Assembly (NCBI RefSeq): GCF_027925305.1
Contig: NZ_BSDR01000001.1
Coordinates: forward strand, 3,862,501-3,926,500
Reading direction: 5' to 3'
Origin: Desulforhabdus amnigena
GTDB lineage: Bacteria > Desulfobacterota > Syntrophobacteria > Syntrophobacterales > Syntrophobacteraceae
Length of the DNA: 64,000 nt
A program made the position numbers and the translations under genes. Positions 1 to 10,186 of this stretch are shown here, piece by piece. Under the pieces are notes generated by a model. That model did no database searches. It saw nothing but the letters and a program-made list of their open reading frames with translations, and had not been told where the DNA came from. The first letter of the stretch is position 1; the number at the start of each line of letters is the position of its first letter.

Positions 1-692
1 ATCAGGTTGTCGCCATTGCGGTTAAAAAAATTCACCAGATTGGACCCCAGAACGTACATGGAAAAGCTGAAGAGGTCTTTGAACCGCCGACGACAGAAGC
101 GGAATCGTGGTACCCAGCGAGCGACACCCCAGAGGAACGGGAGGCTCAAAAGACTCGCACTTATTTCCCGCCCTACCAGGCTCCAGTAACCGTACCCCTG
201 GGCTGCTGCCGCAATTCCTACCAACGATGCTCCCAATTGCACAAAGAGGTCGATGAACGACAGGGACCGAAAGGCCATGCGCCGTTCGAGCAAAGCGTGA
301 TGGGTAGTGGTCAAGCCGCCAAAAGCAAAAGTAAGGGACGAAACTGCAACAATCCCGGATAGTTCAGATCTTTGAAAAAACCAAGCCATAGCCGGGCCTA
401 AAGCCGCGACTGTAACAGTAACCGCAATGCCCGCTCCCAGAGATGCCCAAAAAGCCGTGGACAGGTAAAGCGCATCGATCTCCTTTTTTTGTATGATTGC
501 CGCAGATAAGCCTAAATTCGCAAAGACAAAGGCCAAGCCTTTTAGCACAACACACATGGCGATGAGGCCGAAGTCGTCAGGGCTGAGCCAGCGGACTAAA
601 AACATCATGCTGACCAGAGAAATGACTTGACTGCTCACTTGGGCGCCGATATTCCACGCTGCACCGGAGATTATCTGCCGGATCAAAGACAT
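1..692 (-). CDS. Wzx-type polysaccharide flippase, 3' end outside window
   Basis: The minus-strand frame is open from an ATG at 692 to the window edge, giving about 230 N-terminal residues. It starts MSLIRQIISGAAWNIG and continues with alternating hydrophobic segments and the motif FSMYVLGSNLVNFFNRN. This is the usual N-terminal pattern of MATE/MOP-superfamily lipopolysaccharide or EPS flippases, which move undecaprenyl-linked repeat units across the inner membrane. It lies 54 bases downstream of the GT39 gene in the same operon, so it would export the polymer unit built by the neighbouring glycosyltransferases. An in-frame GTG two codons upstream is a possible alternative start. The C-terminal half cannot be seen, so intactness is unknown. 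Confidence 0.85.
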   Translation of the reverse strand, partial: MSLIRQIISGAAWNIGAQVSSQVISLVSMMFLVRWLSPDDFGLIAMCVVLKGLAFVFANLGLSAAIIQKKEIDALYLSTAFWASLGAGIAVTVTVAALGPAMAWFFQRSELSGIVAVSSLTFAFGGLTTTHHALLERRMAFRSLSFIDLFVQLGASLVGIAAAAQGYGYWSLVGREISASLLSLPFLWGVARWVPRFRFCRRRFKDLFSFSMYVLGSNLVNFFNRNGDNL

Positions 693-1780
693 TGGCACTC
701 TGCAACAAAAAATACGTTTTCTCTCATAAGTCTTTGTGCTCTTTCTTTATTGGCAGGCCGGCACCGACAAGGAGGCCTGAGGTTGCCAAGAGGCCGCCAT
801 GCCATCGTTTATATTAGAATGTGCCCCCGGAAACTGCTTGAGGTCTTGCTCCACTGCCTTCCCCAGAGAGCTGGAGGATGAGTTGATTTTATAGATGTAA
901 AAGACATCACCCCTATTCACCCGCGAGTTTCTAACCGTGTGTATTAATTCTAAACGGGGGTCGTGATTCATCTGTTGATAAAAATTAGCAATTTTTGGAT
1001 TTGCTTCATGAAAAAAAGGTGATGTTCTACTCTTTTTAATCATGTCGGAAATAATAAAATAGCCAAAATTGTTGTCTACATAATAATCTATCGATTCGAC
1101 TTCAAGTCCAAACATGGTGGACGTAATGTCGTAAGAAATTGCTGGAACGGTCTTTAGGAGAAGTTCATAATAAATCAATGCGTTCGAATCGACCATACCA
1201 TGTTGAATTATTCCATTTTTTAGATTCTCTTGGACATTAACAATCGTTCTCTTCAATGAAATCTCATTCTCGGCAATTGGGGGTGCAAAAGAGTTGATAG
1301 ATTTTCCTGAATCCATAAGAATCTTCACACCTGAAGGAATGTTGTGCTCGATCCAATCTTTTGCAATATATCTGGTATTCTTGCCCATAAGCGATAATTC
1401 ATGATTAATCAAATTATGTAGAGGGGTAAATAAGCTCAATGATAGGAATAGAATAAGGGTGATATTATAGCAAATTGGATTAATGTGTTTGTATTTCAAT
1501 TCAATAACTTCAAGAGTGTTCGTCACAAATCTACCGATAATCAAATATAATGCTGGTAAAGCTGGTATAAGATAATATGGTGCGACGAGATTTCTTGTCG
1601 ATCCCATTATTAAATAAAAAAAGACAATAAATAAAATAAGTAAGTTGGAGCTTTGGGATGGTTTGCATATCGCGCCAACTAGGCCAGCTGCCGTTAATAA
1701 TGAAATCAAAACTCCCATAGAACGGTAGTAATATAATGGATAAGCAATAAAGCCAATCAAGTCGTTTGGGACTTCATTTA

Positions 1781-3283
1781 CTTAAACCTTGCTTATAATT
1801 GGGTATATAAGCCATATGTCCTTATAAATTAATAAGTTATCAGACACTCATGCTGCAAGAGCCTCTTTTAACTGGTTTTTCTGTTTCTCTACCCCGTTGA
1901 TCTGAGTCAACCGCTGAAGAAGATTGGCTTTTTCCTTATGCTCAACAACTCTCATAACATAGCTCTGCCTTTCGTGCAGGGTTCTTGCCGAGGATGGCAC
2001 ACCGGGAAGCTGTGCATGGAGCAGGATGTAGGCACAGTAGACCCAATGTACATGAGAGATCACGGAATCAAAGGATGTGGCGGCGATATCCTCAAACCCC
2101 AGATGCATCTTTACGGATTTGTGAAAAAGTTCCACCGCCCACCTCAGAGAGTACCCAATCAGGATCTGTCTGGGCTGGAGTGTAAGGTGCGAGCAGGCAA
2201 AGTATTTGCGCTCTCCTCTGGGAGCACGCTTTCTTTCCGAGCATACCAGTTGAACCGGTGCAACATTTTTGAGCCAAACGATGGTATGTCTGATGCGGAA
2301 CTCCTTCCGCCTTTTTCCTGGTCCGTTCGCAGTGAGACGAACAGTTTCCCATCCAAGCCTGCGCTGAGCCCTGAAAAAATCCTGGATTTGGCCCCAGCCC
2401 TCTTTGGAACTGGTCTTGAGGTACTGAGCATTGGATTTAACGGATCTTCTTTTCTTTACAGCCATGATGAAATCCCATCCTCTGGAGAGGATGACTTTTT
2501 GAATTCGCTTATCATCGTAGCCGGAGTCAGCAAGCACAACCACTTCCTCGGGTTTGTAGTTTTCGATGTATTCCGAAAGATCCAGCGACTGGAGGTAGTC
2601 TATGACCCTTTTGTGCTCGCTCTTGTACTCCAGATTCTTCTGTCTGCAGTAATTCCTGCTCAGGAAGGCAATCGGAAGCAGAGGAATGATCATGTCATTT
2701 ATCAGCAGCACGATGTTGGTCCATTGATGGCCAACAAAGTATCCCTTGCCGTGATTGTGCCTCTGGACATTTTCAGAGTGCAGGCTGGATCTGCCCTGGC
2801 CGGTCAGATCAACCAGCATGGCCACCTTCCATGGGAGTTTTCCCAATGTCTTCATAGCCTTGGAGTATTTCTTTCCTTGCCGCCTGGAAAGATCCTTGAG
2901 TGTGTAGATGGTCGTATCCGGATGCTCCTTGAGCAACCGACTGAACTGAGAACTGTTCTTTCCAGAAATTGCAGAGGCATGCTCCAGAGAGTGCTTTCGA
3001 GTGGTTATCATAAGGGAGATGATGTACCACAGGCAGATCCTCTGCAGGCGTTTGCTCACGTTGAGTTTTTTGAGCAACCAGTTTCTAAAAATGTAGAACC
3101 GCATTTCCTTTCCTCCGCTGTAATAAAGATGGGCATACCTTTAAAATATGGCGGAGGAATCCGCTCTACAAACAGTTCTGCAAAAAAACTAACAATCTAT
3201 GGTTCTTACACTCTCGCTCGCCTCCAAAAGCTTACCCACTGCGGCTTTGTGGGCAGACGGGAAGATTTGGCGCAATGTTTAAG
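1781..3283 (-). mobile_element. IS4-like insertion sequence, 1,503 bp
   Basis: The ends carry imperfect inverted repeats: CTTAAACCTTGC at the left, and CTTAAACATTGC reading inward from the right (11 of 12 identical). The element is flanked on both sides by ATTTA (1776-1780 and 3284-3288), a 5-bp target duplication. It carries one transposase gene on the minus strand and sits inside the GT39 glycosyltransferase gene. Excision with one ATTTA copy restores that gene's frame exactly, which confirms the boundaries. Confidence 0.9.
1848..3104 (-). CDS. IS4-like DDE transposase
   Basis: A 418-residue DDE-type transposase. The visible hallmarks are an N-terminal helical region, VAMLVDLTGQGRSS (first acidic residue region), VVVLADSGYDDKRI (second Asp) and the C-terminal LRWAVELFHKSVKMHLGFED block, which matches the Y-(2)-R-(3)-E type signature of IS4-related enzymes. 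The start ATG at 3104 follows GGAGGAAAGGA. The gene fills almost all of the element and appears intact. The exact IS subgroup cannot be assigned by eye. Confidence 0.88.
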   Translation of the reverse strand: MRFYIFRNWLLKKLNVSKRLQRICLWYIISLMITTRKHSLEHASAISGKNSSQFSRLLKEHPDTTIYTLKDLSRRQGKKYSKAMKTLGKLPWKVAMLVDLTGQGRSSLHSENVQRHNHGKGYFVGHQWTNIVLLINDMIIPLLPIAFLSRNYCRQKNLEYKSEHKRVIDYLQSLDLSEYIENYKPEEVVVLADSGYDDKRIQKVILSRGWDFIMAVKKRRSVKSNAQYLKTSSKEGWGQIQDFFRAQRRLGWETVRLTANGPGKRRKEFRIRHTIVWLKNVAPVQLVCSERKRAPRGERKYFACSHLTLQPRQILIGYSLRWAVELFHKSVKMHLGFEDIAATSFDSVISHVHWVYCAYILLHAQLPGVPSSARTLHERQSYVMRVVEHKEKANLLQRLTQINGVEKQKNQLKEALAA

Positions 3284-4125
3284 ATTTACGGCTGTTGTGT
3301 ATACTGAGCTTAGATTAAATAACGCGCTCGCAAATTTGTGGGGTGCAAACAAAATGGGAGGATTTCCAATTATTAAGCCTGCTACAAAAAAAAGAGTGAA
3401 TATTAGCGTGTAACTAGCTAAGTTTTTTCTAAGAATCTGAAACTTAGTGACGAATAAAAGGCAGAGAGGTGCAACGAGAGCTATCGAGTTGGGCTTGGTT
3501 TGGATTGCAAGAGCCGTAAAGAAAGCACAATATGCAAGGTCTCTTGAATGTATCGCCTCCGCAGCGGACAATTTGATGATGAAAAAAAGTGAAATGGTAA
3601 CGAGTAAACCAAGCAATGCATCGACCTTCGCCTGCTGAGAGAGGTCAATATGAAAAACTGTAAAAGTAAGGAGGATAGATGCTGTCAGTGCTGTCGTTCT
3701 GTCGAAGAACTTTTCCCCGATCCGGAAAAGCGTGACGATCGATAGAGTGCCCGCGAGCACACTGGTGAGTCGCCCAAGAAGGAAAAGAGGTTGCATATCC
3801 CGAACGATCTTGGTCGCAAACTCTAGAGGACTTGAGAAGGTGCCGGCCAACCAACCGACTAAATAAAAAATGCCATATTCAAAGGCGAGTATATAACAAT
3901 AGAAACGTTTGATCCACCTTTCGTAGTTCAGATGCCCCGAACATACTCGGAGCGCTTCTAAGACTTCATTGTATTCATCGGTTGTATCGACATTCCATAT
4001 ACCCCAAATGCGGAATAAAAATGCCAACACAACAATCAATAATATTAAATTGTTCAGTTTTGAGAAATATCGTTGAAGAATTGTCATGCGTTCGAATAAC
4101 GTGATTGTTGTGCAGATGAGCAGAA

Positions 4126-5064
4126 TTATCCATCGTTGCGTCTGAAGTATGAGACGAGTTCCCAAAATACTGCAGGCAAACTAATGAGTGAGAGGAGCCA
4201 ATAAGCAAAGAGGGTGTAACCGAGACCCACTAAAGTTGCTTCTTCAAGTGGCATGCGGCCCACAAGAAAGAAGACAAATGCCGAATCCCGTGTGCCGACA
4301 CCTCCAACGGTGAGGGGTACCAGACCAGCCAGGATAGCTGTCGGAAAAATTCCATAAACATAGCCCCAGGTCACCCCGGTGTTCAAGGCTGAAACGAGGC
4401 AGCATACAATGAGTCCACCCATGGACCAGCAGCACAAAGAGGCGAGGACTGTCTGAAGTATGGCGCCGGGCGACTTGATCCAGGATTTATAGACTTGCGG
4501 GATAGTTTCTACCTTTTCGAGGATGCCAGCGGGAAGGGGAAGCCTATGGAGGGGCACCAGGAACACAGTGAGAAAAATGCATGAGATGCCGCCGAGGAGG
4601 ACCAATCCAGTGATCAACCCATATGTGACGCCGCTCGTCAGATAGCCAGTGATTCCGAGAATCCCCAAGACCATGAAATCTACAGATCGTTCAAGAATAA
4701 CCGTACCCATTCCCCGCACAAGCCCCCCGTGCTTGCGTAAATAGATGGCTTTGGCTGCATCACCGGCCTTGGAGGGCAGAAGGCTATTGAGGACATTGGC
4801 CATGAGATTGGCCCTTAATGCAGTGGAAAAACCGAGCTGGATCCCCTTCTGTGCTCGCAGCACTCCCATCCACCGCCATACGGTGAACAGTGGATTACAA
4901 CAGGTTACGAGAAGCGCAGCTACGAGCCAACCATAGGAGGCTTGGTTCAAGATGACGGTGGCTCTTTTCATGTCGATGCGCCAGATGAGATGGACAATCA
5001 AAGCAGCGGAGACGACAACACAGAGCGTTCCGAAAAACCGTTTCTTATGCTTATACGATTGCAT
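4126..5064 (-). CDS. LPG-synthase-like flippase-fold membrane protein
   Basis: A polytopic inner-membrane protein of 312 residues of the lysylphosphatidylglycerol synthase TM-region family (UPF0104/YbhN/AglD type). The typical blocks are visible: NLMANVLNSLLPSKAGDAAKA, ILERSVDFMVLG and a C-terminal PLTVGGVGTRDSAFV. Family members act in polysaccharide or glycolipid pathways as putative lipid or lipid-linked sugar transporters; the substrate is unknown here. The ATG at 5064 (MQSYKHKKRF) is preferred. The longer open frame to 5193 begins inside the adjacent IS630 element and would be an artefact of the insertion. The gene is otherwise intact but now lies directly downstream of that insertion, so its transcription may be reduced. 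Confidence 0.8.
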   Translation of the reverse strand: MQSYKHKKRFFGTLCVVVSAALIVHLIWRIDMKRATVILNQASYGWLVAALLVTCCNPLFTVWRWMGVLRAQKGIQLGFSTALRANLMANVLNSLLPSKAGDAAKAIYLRKHGGLVRGMGTVILERSVDFMVLGILGITGYLTSGVTYGLITGLVLLGGISCIFLTVFLVPLHRLPLPAGILEKVETIPQVYKSWIKSPGAILQTVLASLCCWSMGGLIVCCLVSALNTGVTWGYVYGIFPTAILAGLVPLTVGGVGTRDSAFVFFLVGRMPLEEATLVGLGYTLFAYWLLSLISLPAVFWELVSYFRRNDG

Positions 5065-5126
5065 GCGGCGAAAGTACGGAAGAAGATTTAATAAAAGATT
5101 AGTAGCTAAGTACCCCAACGCACTAA

Positions 5127-6263
5127 TTACGCGGCCATTTGCACGGATTTTGGAGCGAACTTGGCCACGAGCTTTGTTTTCGTATAGGTCCACTTTATGG
5201 GTTTTGGATGTCTGTTGAGCTCATCAAAGTAACCCATAAGCATTTGTGAAAGCTCCTTTTTGTCGTTGAAGTCGTTGGGAGTGAGTACATCCCTTGTAAC
5301 CTTACTGAAGATGATCTCAACCTGATCGAGCCAACTGGCATATGTGGGAAGCCAGTAGATACGAACATTAAAAGAAAGGTTGAGAGAAGCAATCCATTTG
5401 CCCAGTTGTTTGGGTGCATGCGTAGAGCCATTGTCCAGAATGAGATCAATAACCTTGAATCCCTTGACAATGGCTGAAGAAAAGAAACTCAGAAGAAAGG
5501 TTTTGAACTCCGCGAAGCGCTTGCGAGCGAAGGTACGGGCGAAGGTGATTCCATTGGCGACGATAAGAGCACAAAACAGCTGTAATGCTCCCATCCGTTT
5601 GTATCGGGATGCCACGTGAACGGGGTGTTCGGCTATGGCGGGTTTGGTCTCGTGAAGAGGTCTTCTTGCTTGAATGGAGGTCTTCTCATCGATACAAACG
5701 GAAGCTTCACCCTGCTGGAACAACTGGGGAGCGTTCTCATAGAGATCCAGGACTGGAGACGCTTTCTCAACGAATTTTGGATCAGGAGATTTTTGCCATA
5801 GATGATATTGCCAGGGTTTGATCTTGTCCTGTTTCAGCCAAAGACGAATAGTGCTCGGGGCAATGTGGCTGACGATTCCTTTTTCTTTGGCGACTTGACA
5901 AAGCTTCTCTCCAGACCAGCGTTGCCATGGCTTGCCATGATCACACGGTTTCGAACAGGCCAACAAGGTGATCTGAGCCCTCACGGCAGAAGGATGCTTT
6001 CTTGGGGCTCCGGGTCGGGGGTGGTTTTTGAGGCTACCTTCATTGACCCATCTGTTGCGGAACTTCTTAACGGTGGATGGCCTGCATCCGACTTCATCAG
6101 CGATCTGCCGGATGCTCCATTCCGGGTGCTCATGCGATAGGAGGAGGATACGAGCCCTTACAACCTCCGCATAGGGTTTTGTGTAGCTCACTCTCAGATG
6201 TTTCAATACTTTCCGTTTCTCTGGAGGAATGTAGATGCAGTATTTGTGTTGAGGTCCAGGCAT
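5127..6263 (-). CDS. IS630-family transposase (copy 1)
   Basis: A 378-residue protein with an N-terminal helix-turn-helix (IRQIADEVGCRPSTVKKFRNR) and a C-terminal DDE/D catalytic domain: VCIDEKTSIQA, then LILDNGSTHAPKQL, then YWLPTYASWLDQVEIIFSKV. These are the three acidic blocks of the IS630/Tc1 superfamily. The ATG at 6263 is preceded by GGAGAGGAG. It is identical in sequence to the protein at 22880-24016. It appears intact, although the element's promoter-side end has been separated from the gene by the nested IS5 insertion. Confidence 0.92.
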   Translation of the reverse strand: MPGPQHKYCIYIPPEKRKVLKHLRVSYTKPYAEVVRARILLLSHEHPEWSIRQIADEVGCRPSTVKKFRNRWVNEGSLKNHPRPGAPRKHPSAVRAQITLLACSKPCDHGKPWQRWSGEKLCQVAKEKGIVSHIAPSTIRLWLKQDKIKPWQYHLWQKSPDPKFVEKASPVLDLYENAPQLFQQGEASVCIDEKTSIQARRPLHETKPAIAEHPVHVASRYKRMGALQLFCALIVANGITFARTFARKRFAEFKTFLLSFFSSAIVKGFKVIDLILDNGSTHAPKQLGKWIASLNLSFNVRIYWLPTYASWLDQVEIIFSKVTRDVLTPNDFNDKKELSQMLMGYFDELNRHPKPIKWTYTKTKLVAKFAPKSVQMAA

Positions 6264-6325
6264 GGTTGTACTCCTCTCCTGTTTGTTGCCTTCTTATTTA
6301 ATTTTAACATGCCTGGAACCTCTTA

Positions 6326-7134
6326 GGTTCTGTTGACATTTGGGTTCTAATTAATAGATGTCAACAGCACTACTACAAGATGAAACATGGTTGAAGATCC
6401 TCCAATTCCTTCGCTCCTGTGTGGATGTTTACGTAGGAGAAGAAGGTGATTGCCGTCTTTTCATTGAGGCACTCCTTTGGATTACACGAAGTGGTGCTCA
6501 GTGGAGACTGCTCCCGGAGAAATTCGGTAACTGGAACAGTGTCTATAAACGATTCGCCCGCTGGTGTAACAAGGGTATCTTCTCCAGAATGCACGAGCAC
6601 TTCATAGATGATCCCGATATGGAGAACTTCATGTTTGACAGCACCATTGTTCGTGCCCATCCCTGTGCTGCCGGAGCCCTCAAAAGATCCGGTGGACAAG
6701 AGACACAGGCTCTCGGGCGCAGCCGAGGAGGTTTTTCCACCAAGATCCACGTAGCGGTAGATGGCTTGGGAAATCCCCTGAGGTTCATTCTCACTCCCGG
6801 TCAGAAGAGTGACATCGAACAGGGACCGGCTCTTATCGAGGGCTTCACCTTCGCTCATGCACTGGGAGACAAGGGCTATGATTCGGATGCCTTCGTCCAG
6901 GCGATCACCCAATCTGGAGCTACTGCTGTGATTCCACCCCGGTCCAATCGCAAAGAGCCCCGCGAATACGACCAATGCCGCTACCGCGAACGACATCTGA
7001 TCGAGTGCTTTATGAGCAAGATCAAACATTTCAGACGCATTTTCTCCAGATTCGACAAGCTCGACAGAAGCTTCTTGGGCTTTCTTGGCTTTGTCGCAGC
7101 TCTCATCTGGTTGAGGTGAAATGTCAACAGAACC
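6326..7134 (+). mobile_element. IS5-family element nested in IS630, copy 1
   Basis: An 809-bp element bounded by perfect 16-bp inverted repeats (GGTTCTGTTGACATTT and its complement) with TA on both outer sides. It is inserted between the IS630 transposase gene and the right end of the IS630 element. One transposase gene fills it. Confidence 0.9.
6358..7119 (+). CDS. IS5-family transposase (copy 1)
   Basis: A 253-residue, single-frame transposase with an N-terminal DUF4096-like region ([17 protein letters not shown]) and a DDE domain: [15 protein letters not shown], then [12 protein letters not shown], then [25 protein letters not shown]. This is the IS5 group often called IS427/ISL2-like. 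In many relatives the product is made from two frames by frameshifting; here one frame covers everything. It is identical to the copy at 22024-22785. Confidence 0.92.
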   Translation: MSTALLQDETWLKILQFLRSCVDVYVGEEGDCRLFIEALLWITRSGAQWRLLPEKFGNWNSVYKRFARWCNKGIFSRMHEHFIDDPDMENFMFDSTIVRAHPCAAGALKRSGGQETQALGRSRGGFSTKIHVAVDGLGNPLRFILTPGQKSDIEQGPALIEGFTFAHALGDKGYDSDAFVQAITQSGATAVIPPRSNRKEPREYDQCRYRERHLIECFMSKIKHFRRIFSRFDKLDRSFLGFLGFVAALIWLR

Positions 7135-7568
7135 TAGGGTTGAACAAATCTGGTTGCGTAATTATCGCGCTGGAGTACTAAGTTAAAGGACCATTGAGTC
7201 TATTGTATAAATTTCGAGTGTCGCCTGATTGGTCTATGGTAAAATAATTGATAAGCTCACTTAATAACCCAACAGAGAACCACTGAACACCTAATATCAA
7301 AAATGTTATACCAATAAGCAATAGGGTATAGTGTCCACCAATGTCACCTGTACAAAACTTAAGCATCGTCAACGATGAAGTTATTAATAAACCTATAGAT
7401 CCCAAAATTAAGCCTATCGCGCCGAAAAGATGCATGGGCCGTGTCTTGAAGGCTGTGAATAACAATGCATTTAACAGGTCAAGTAGCGCCAGTGGAATTC
7501 TGGTTATGCCATATTTGGAAATTCCACATTGTCTTTCACGATGTACAATATCTAATTGTGTATAATGA

Positions 7569-9266
7569 CAGCAATAACGATTGATTTTTCTTCGCACAGT
7601 AAATCGGGATAAAATCAAAAAACGAGAGGGCTTCCTCTCAAGAGAGAAAATAATTTCTTCACGCTCAACTGGAGTTCCCGTTGGGTGAAGGAGGCCGCAT
7701 TGAAAAACAATCTCATTTTTGATTTCCGAACCATGAATCCTACCACGGACAGCGCTGAGCAGGAGCAGGAAGCTCTGATCGGAATTCTCATCAAGACGGT
7801 GGAGCATTTCTTCGGTGGTTTCCAGAAGATTTTTGGAGGCGCATCCGATCCGAGAGACCAGAGGAAGATCAACTACCCTCTTGCATCTCTTTGCTTTGCA
7901 GGAGTTCTCATGTTCTTGCTGAGACTCGGAGCCAGAAGACAGGTCACATACCAACTCCGAAAGAATGAGCCCTCCAGGGAAAAGTTCGAGATCCTTTTCG
8001 GTGTCGACTCCTTTCCCCATGGTGATACCCTTAATGATCTCTACCTCAGGCTCTCTCCGCAAGAGGCTCAAGAGGCCGTTACCGGGATGGCCGAAACCCT
8101 CATCAGAAAGAAGGTGCTCTCTCGCTGGAGACTTCGGGGCATCTACTATGTTGTGGCTGTCGATGGGACGGGGACCATTTCCTTCGACAAGAGACATTGC
8201 CCGTACTGTCTCACCCGGACTCACGGAACCAAGACGATCTACTACCACGAGGTGCTCGAGGCAAAGCTCGTGACCCCAAACGGATTCGCCTTCTCCCTTA
8301 TGACGGAATTCATCGAGAACCCCGGGGAGAATCCCGGCAAACAGGACTGTGAGCTCAAGGCTTTCTACCGGCTTGCACAAAGGCTCAAAGAAAGATTCCC
8401 CCGGCTTCCCCTGTGCATCAGCCTCGATAGCCTCTTTGCCGGCGGCCCCACCTTTGACCTGTGCAACCGATACGGCTGGAAGTTCTTGATCGTTCACAAG
8501 GATAACCTCCCCTCCGTTGAGCAACAGTTCGAGGCCCTCCAGAGATTCCATCCTGAGTGTCACCTCGAGTACCGGACAGGCAAAGAAGCCAGAATTCACC
8601 AGCAATACCGGTGGGTAAACAATATTCCCTATATCGATACTGAAAACAGAGAGCACTCCCTTTGCGTTCTCCGGTGCCTTGAGACCAAACCGGATAAGAC
8701 AGGGCAGATCAGGACCACTCGATTCCAGTGGGTTACCAATTTCAAAATCAGTCAGGCAAGCGCCATCGAAATAGCCAACGATGGAGGAAGGAGCAGATGG
8801 ATCATTGAAAACGAGGGCTTCAATGTCCAAAAAAACGGGGGATTTGAACTGGAACATGTTTACAGCAACAATGATGTCGCCTGCAAGATCTTCTACCTTC
8901 TCTTGCAGATCGCCTGCACTCTTTTTCAGCTCATCCAAAGAGGCAGTCTCTTTCGGAGAGCTTTCCCCACGGGAGTGGGATCGGCCAAAAACATCGCGTT
9001 CAGACTTCTCGAAGCTTGGCGCAACCTCAGGCTCGCTCGGGACTTCCTCGATAGAGTCCGGGCACAGCCATTCCAAATACGATTTGACACTTCCTGAAGG
9101 ATGTCCATGTTCCAGGCTCTGATCCCCCATACATCTATAAATCTTTATAAACAGCACCAGAATGAGTGCACATGGGATAGCTGTATCTTCAACCTGGGAT
9201 CAACTGCATTGAACGCCATGGGAGCACTTTTGAGCTGTGGTTAGATCTACTGGATCTTCACTGCTG
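7569..9266 (+). mobile_element. Insertion sequence with 9-bp target duplication, 1,698 bp
   Basis: The ends begin CAGCAATAACGAT at the left and, inward from the right, CAGCAGTGAAGAT, which are imperfect inverted repeats. GTATAATGA flanks both sides (7560-7568 and 9267-9275), a 9-bp target duplication. The element sits in the second GT2 domain of the tandem glycosyltransferase gene. Removal with one GTATAATGA copy joins AAKQGAHY to TQLDIVHRERQCG in frame, a normal GT2 junction. Confidence 0.9.
7700..9097 (+). CDS. DDE transposase, IS4-like, family not assigned
   Basis: A transposase of about 465 residues. Visible blocks are YYVVAVDGTGTISFDKRHC, LCISLDSLFAGG and SRWIIENEGFNVQKNGGFELEH with a following YSNNDVACKIFYLLLQIA helix. 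These fit an IS4-like DDE/RNase-H fold with the Glu in RWIIENEGF. A TTG start at 7700 is preferred because AAGGAGG lies five bases before it; an in-frame GTG at 7685 is the alternative. The gene appears intact. I cannot place it in a named IS family by eye. Confidence 0.82.
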   Translation: MKNNLIFDFRTMNPTTDSAEQEQEALIGILIKTVEHFFGGFQKIFGGASDPRDQRKINYPLASLCFAGVLMFLLRLGARRQVTYQLRKNEPSREKFEILFGVDSFPHGDTLNDLYLRLSPQEAQEAVTGMAETLIRKKVLSRWRLRGIYYVVAVDGTGTISFDKRHCPYCLTRTHGTKTIYYHEVLEAKLVTPNGFAFSLMTEFIENPGENPGKQDCELKAFYRLAQRLKERFPRLPLCISLDSLFAGGPTFDLCNRYGWKFLIVHKDNLPSVEQQFEALQRFHPECHLEYRTGKEARIHQQYRWVNNIPYIDTENREHSLCVLRCLETKPDKTGQIRTTRFQWVTNFKISQASAIEIANDGGRSRWIIENEGFNVQKNGGFELEHVYSNNDVACKIFYLLLQIACTLFQLIQRGSLFRRAFPTGVGSAKNIAFRLLEAWRNLRLARDFLDRVRAQPFQIRFDTS

Positions 9267-10186
9267 GTATAATGAGCACCTTGTTTTGCAGCGAGGGCAG
9301 GGAAAAGCCGATGCCACCCCCCATAAAAATGTGTTTTTCTTGCAACAGTGCGTTGAAATGCTCGAAACCCGCAGTTGATATCCCGAATATCGACCTTCAA
9401 TAGGAATCTTGCCAGGCGATTGAATAGGTGGGATCCGAGTGCTCGTACAGTTGGTACCTGAGTTCGCCAGCCAATCACAAGGTCATAGCCATCGTGAATC
9501 TTTTCCAGGAAGCGTTGGATATCTTGTGGGTGGCATTGTAGATCGGCATCCATAGTCACGATGATTTTTCCATTGGAAAGATTGAATCCAGTCTGTAATG
9601 CGGACGCCTGACCAAAATGCTTACGTAGTTGAACAATCTTCATGTGTTGGAGGGTGTTCGCTCGAAACAATTCATTGAGTAAAGTAATTGTCCCGTCATC
9701 GCTCCCATCATCAATAAAAATTATTTCATAAGTTGAGTTAAGCTTTGACAAGTTAGATTGTAATAACTTGGCTAAAGGGAAAAGATTTTCTTTTTCGTTG
9801 TGTGCTGGAATAATTATAGAAACATCATTAGAGTCACTGAGGTTGTCGAATCCTATTCGACTTTTTATGCTGACGTTATTCTTGTAAAGACTTTGTCTTA
9901 GATTTGTAAGCATCTCAGCGAGCATACCCAGCGCAATCGTTTGGGAGCCGAATAGAATGGAAAGTACACCAAGGTAACTTAATGGCTTATGACTAGGGCG
10001 TCCAAAAATGGCCTCTGAGGGCTGATTTTAGTGCTCGGGATTTGGGCCACATAAGTGTTGGACAGGTTGTGTCCACAGTTGTACGATAACCTGGATTTTA
10101 TCAGCCATAATCCGGGAGGTAAGTACAATGATCAAAATACACATCCTCAGTGGCAGCGGCGGCGCATCTCGGTGGGCGGGTGCGCT

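Larger units (their letters stand above)
747..4087 (-). pseudogene. GT39-like membrane glycosyltransferase gene split by an IS
   Basis: Two fragments (4087-3284 and 1780-747) encode the front and back of one multi-membrane-span protein. The front has the DEYNEVLEALRVCSGH loop expected near the catalytic Asp of the dolichyl-phosphate-mannose mannosyltransferase (GT39/PMT) fold, followed by many hydrophobic helices. The back has more helices and a C-terminal periplasmic-type domain. Removing 1781-3283 and one copy of the 5-bp duplication joins ...FNLSSVYTTAV to NEVPNDLIGF without a frameshift and gives 610 codons. Base composition is clearly richer in A/T than the exosortase genes, which suggests acquisition. 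The start at 4087 is chosen because it avoids overlap with the upstream gene; an upstream in-frame start at 4165 would overlap it. As found, the gene cannot make a full protein. Confidence 0.85.
5109..7179 (-). mobile_element. Nested IS630(IS5) element, copy 1
   Basis: This 2,071-bp block is present a second time at 21964-24034 in opposite orientation; all encoded proteins are identical and I found no base difference at the places compared. Its ends are imperfect inverted repeats (AGTACCCCAACGC at the left, AGTACTCCAGCGC inward from the right), and TA(A) lies on both sides, as expected for IS630/Tc1 insertion. An IS5-type element is inserted inside it. It sits between the tandem-GT2 gene, whose TAG stop it reconstitutes at 7178-7180, and the LPG-synthase-like gene. 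Confidence 0.88.

Noticed and set aside
1938-3413. A 491-codon open frame on the plus strand opposite the IS4-like transposase
   Set aside because: It is antisense to a clear DDE transposase, crosses the IS border and shows no protein-like motifs; it is a shadow frame.
4126-5193. A longer version of the LPG-synthase-like protein starting at 5193
   Set aside because: The additional N-terminal residues are encoded by the end of the IS630 element and cannot be native.
7178-9157. A 659-codon minus-strand frame covering the end of the GT2 gene and the IS at 7569-9266
   Set aside because: Most of it is antisense to the transposase; only the last part (7559-7178) is real glycosyltransferase sequence.
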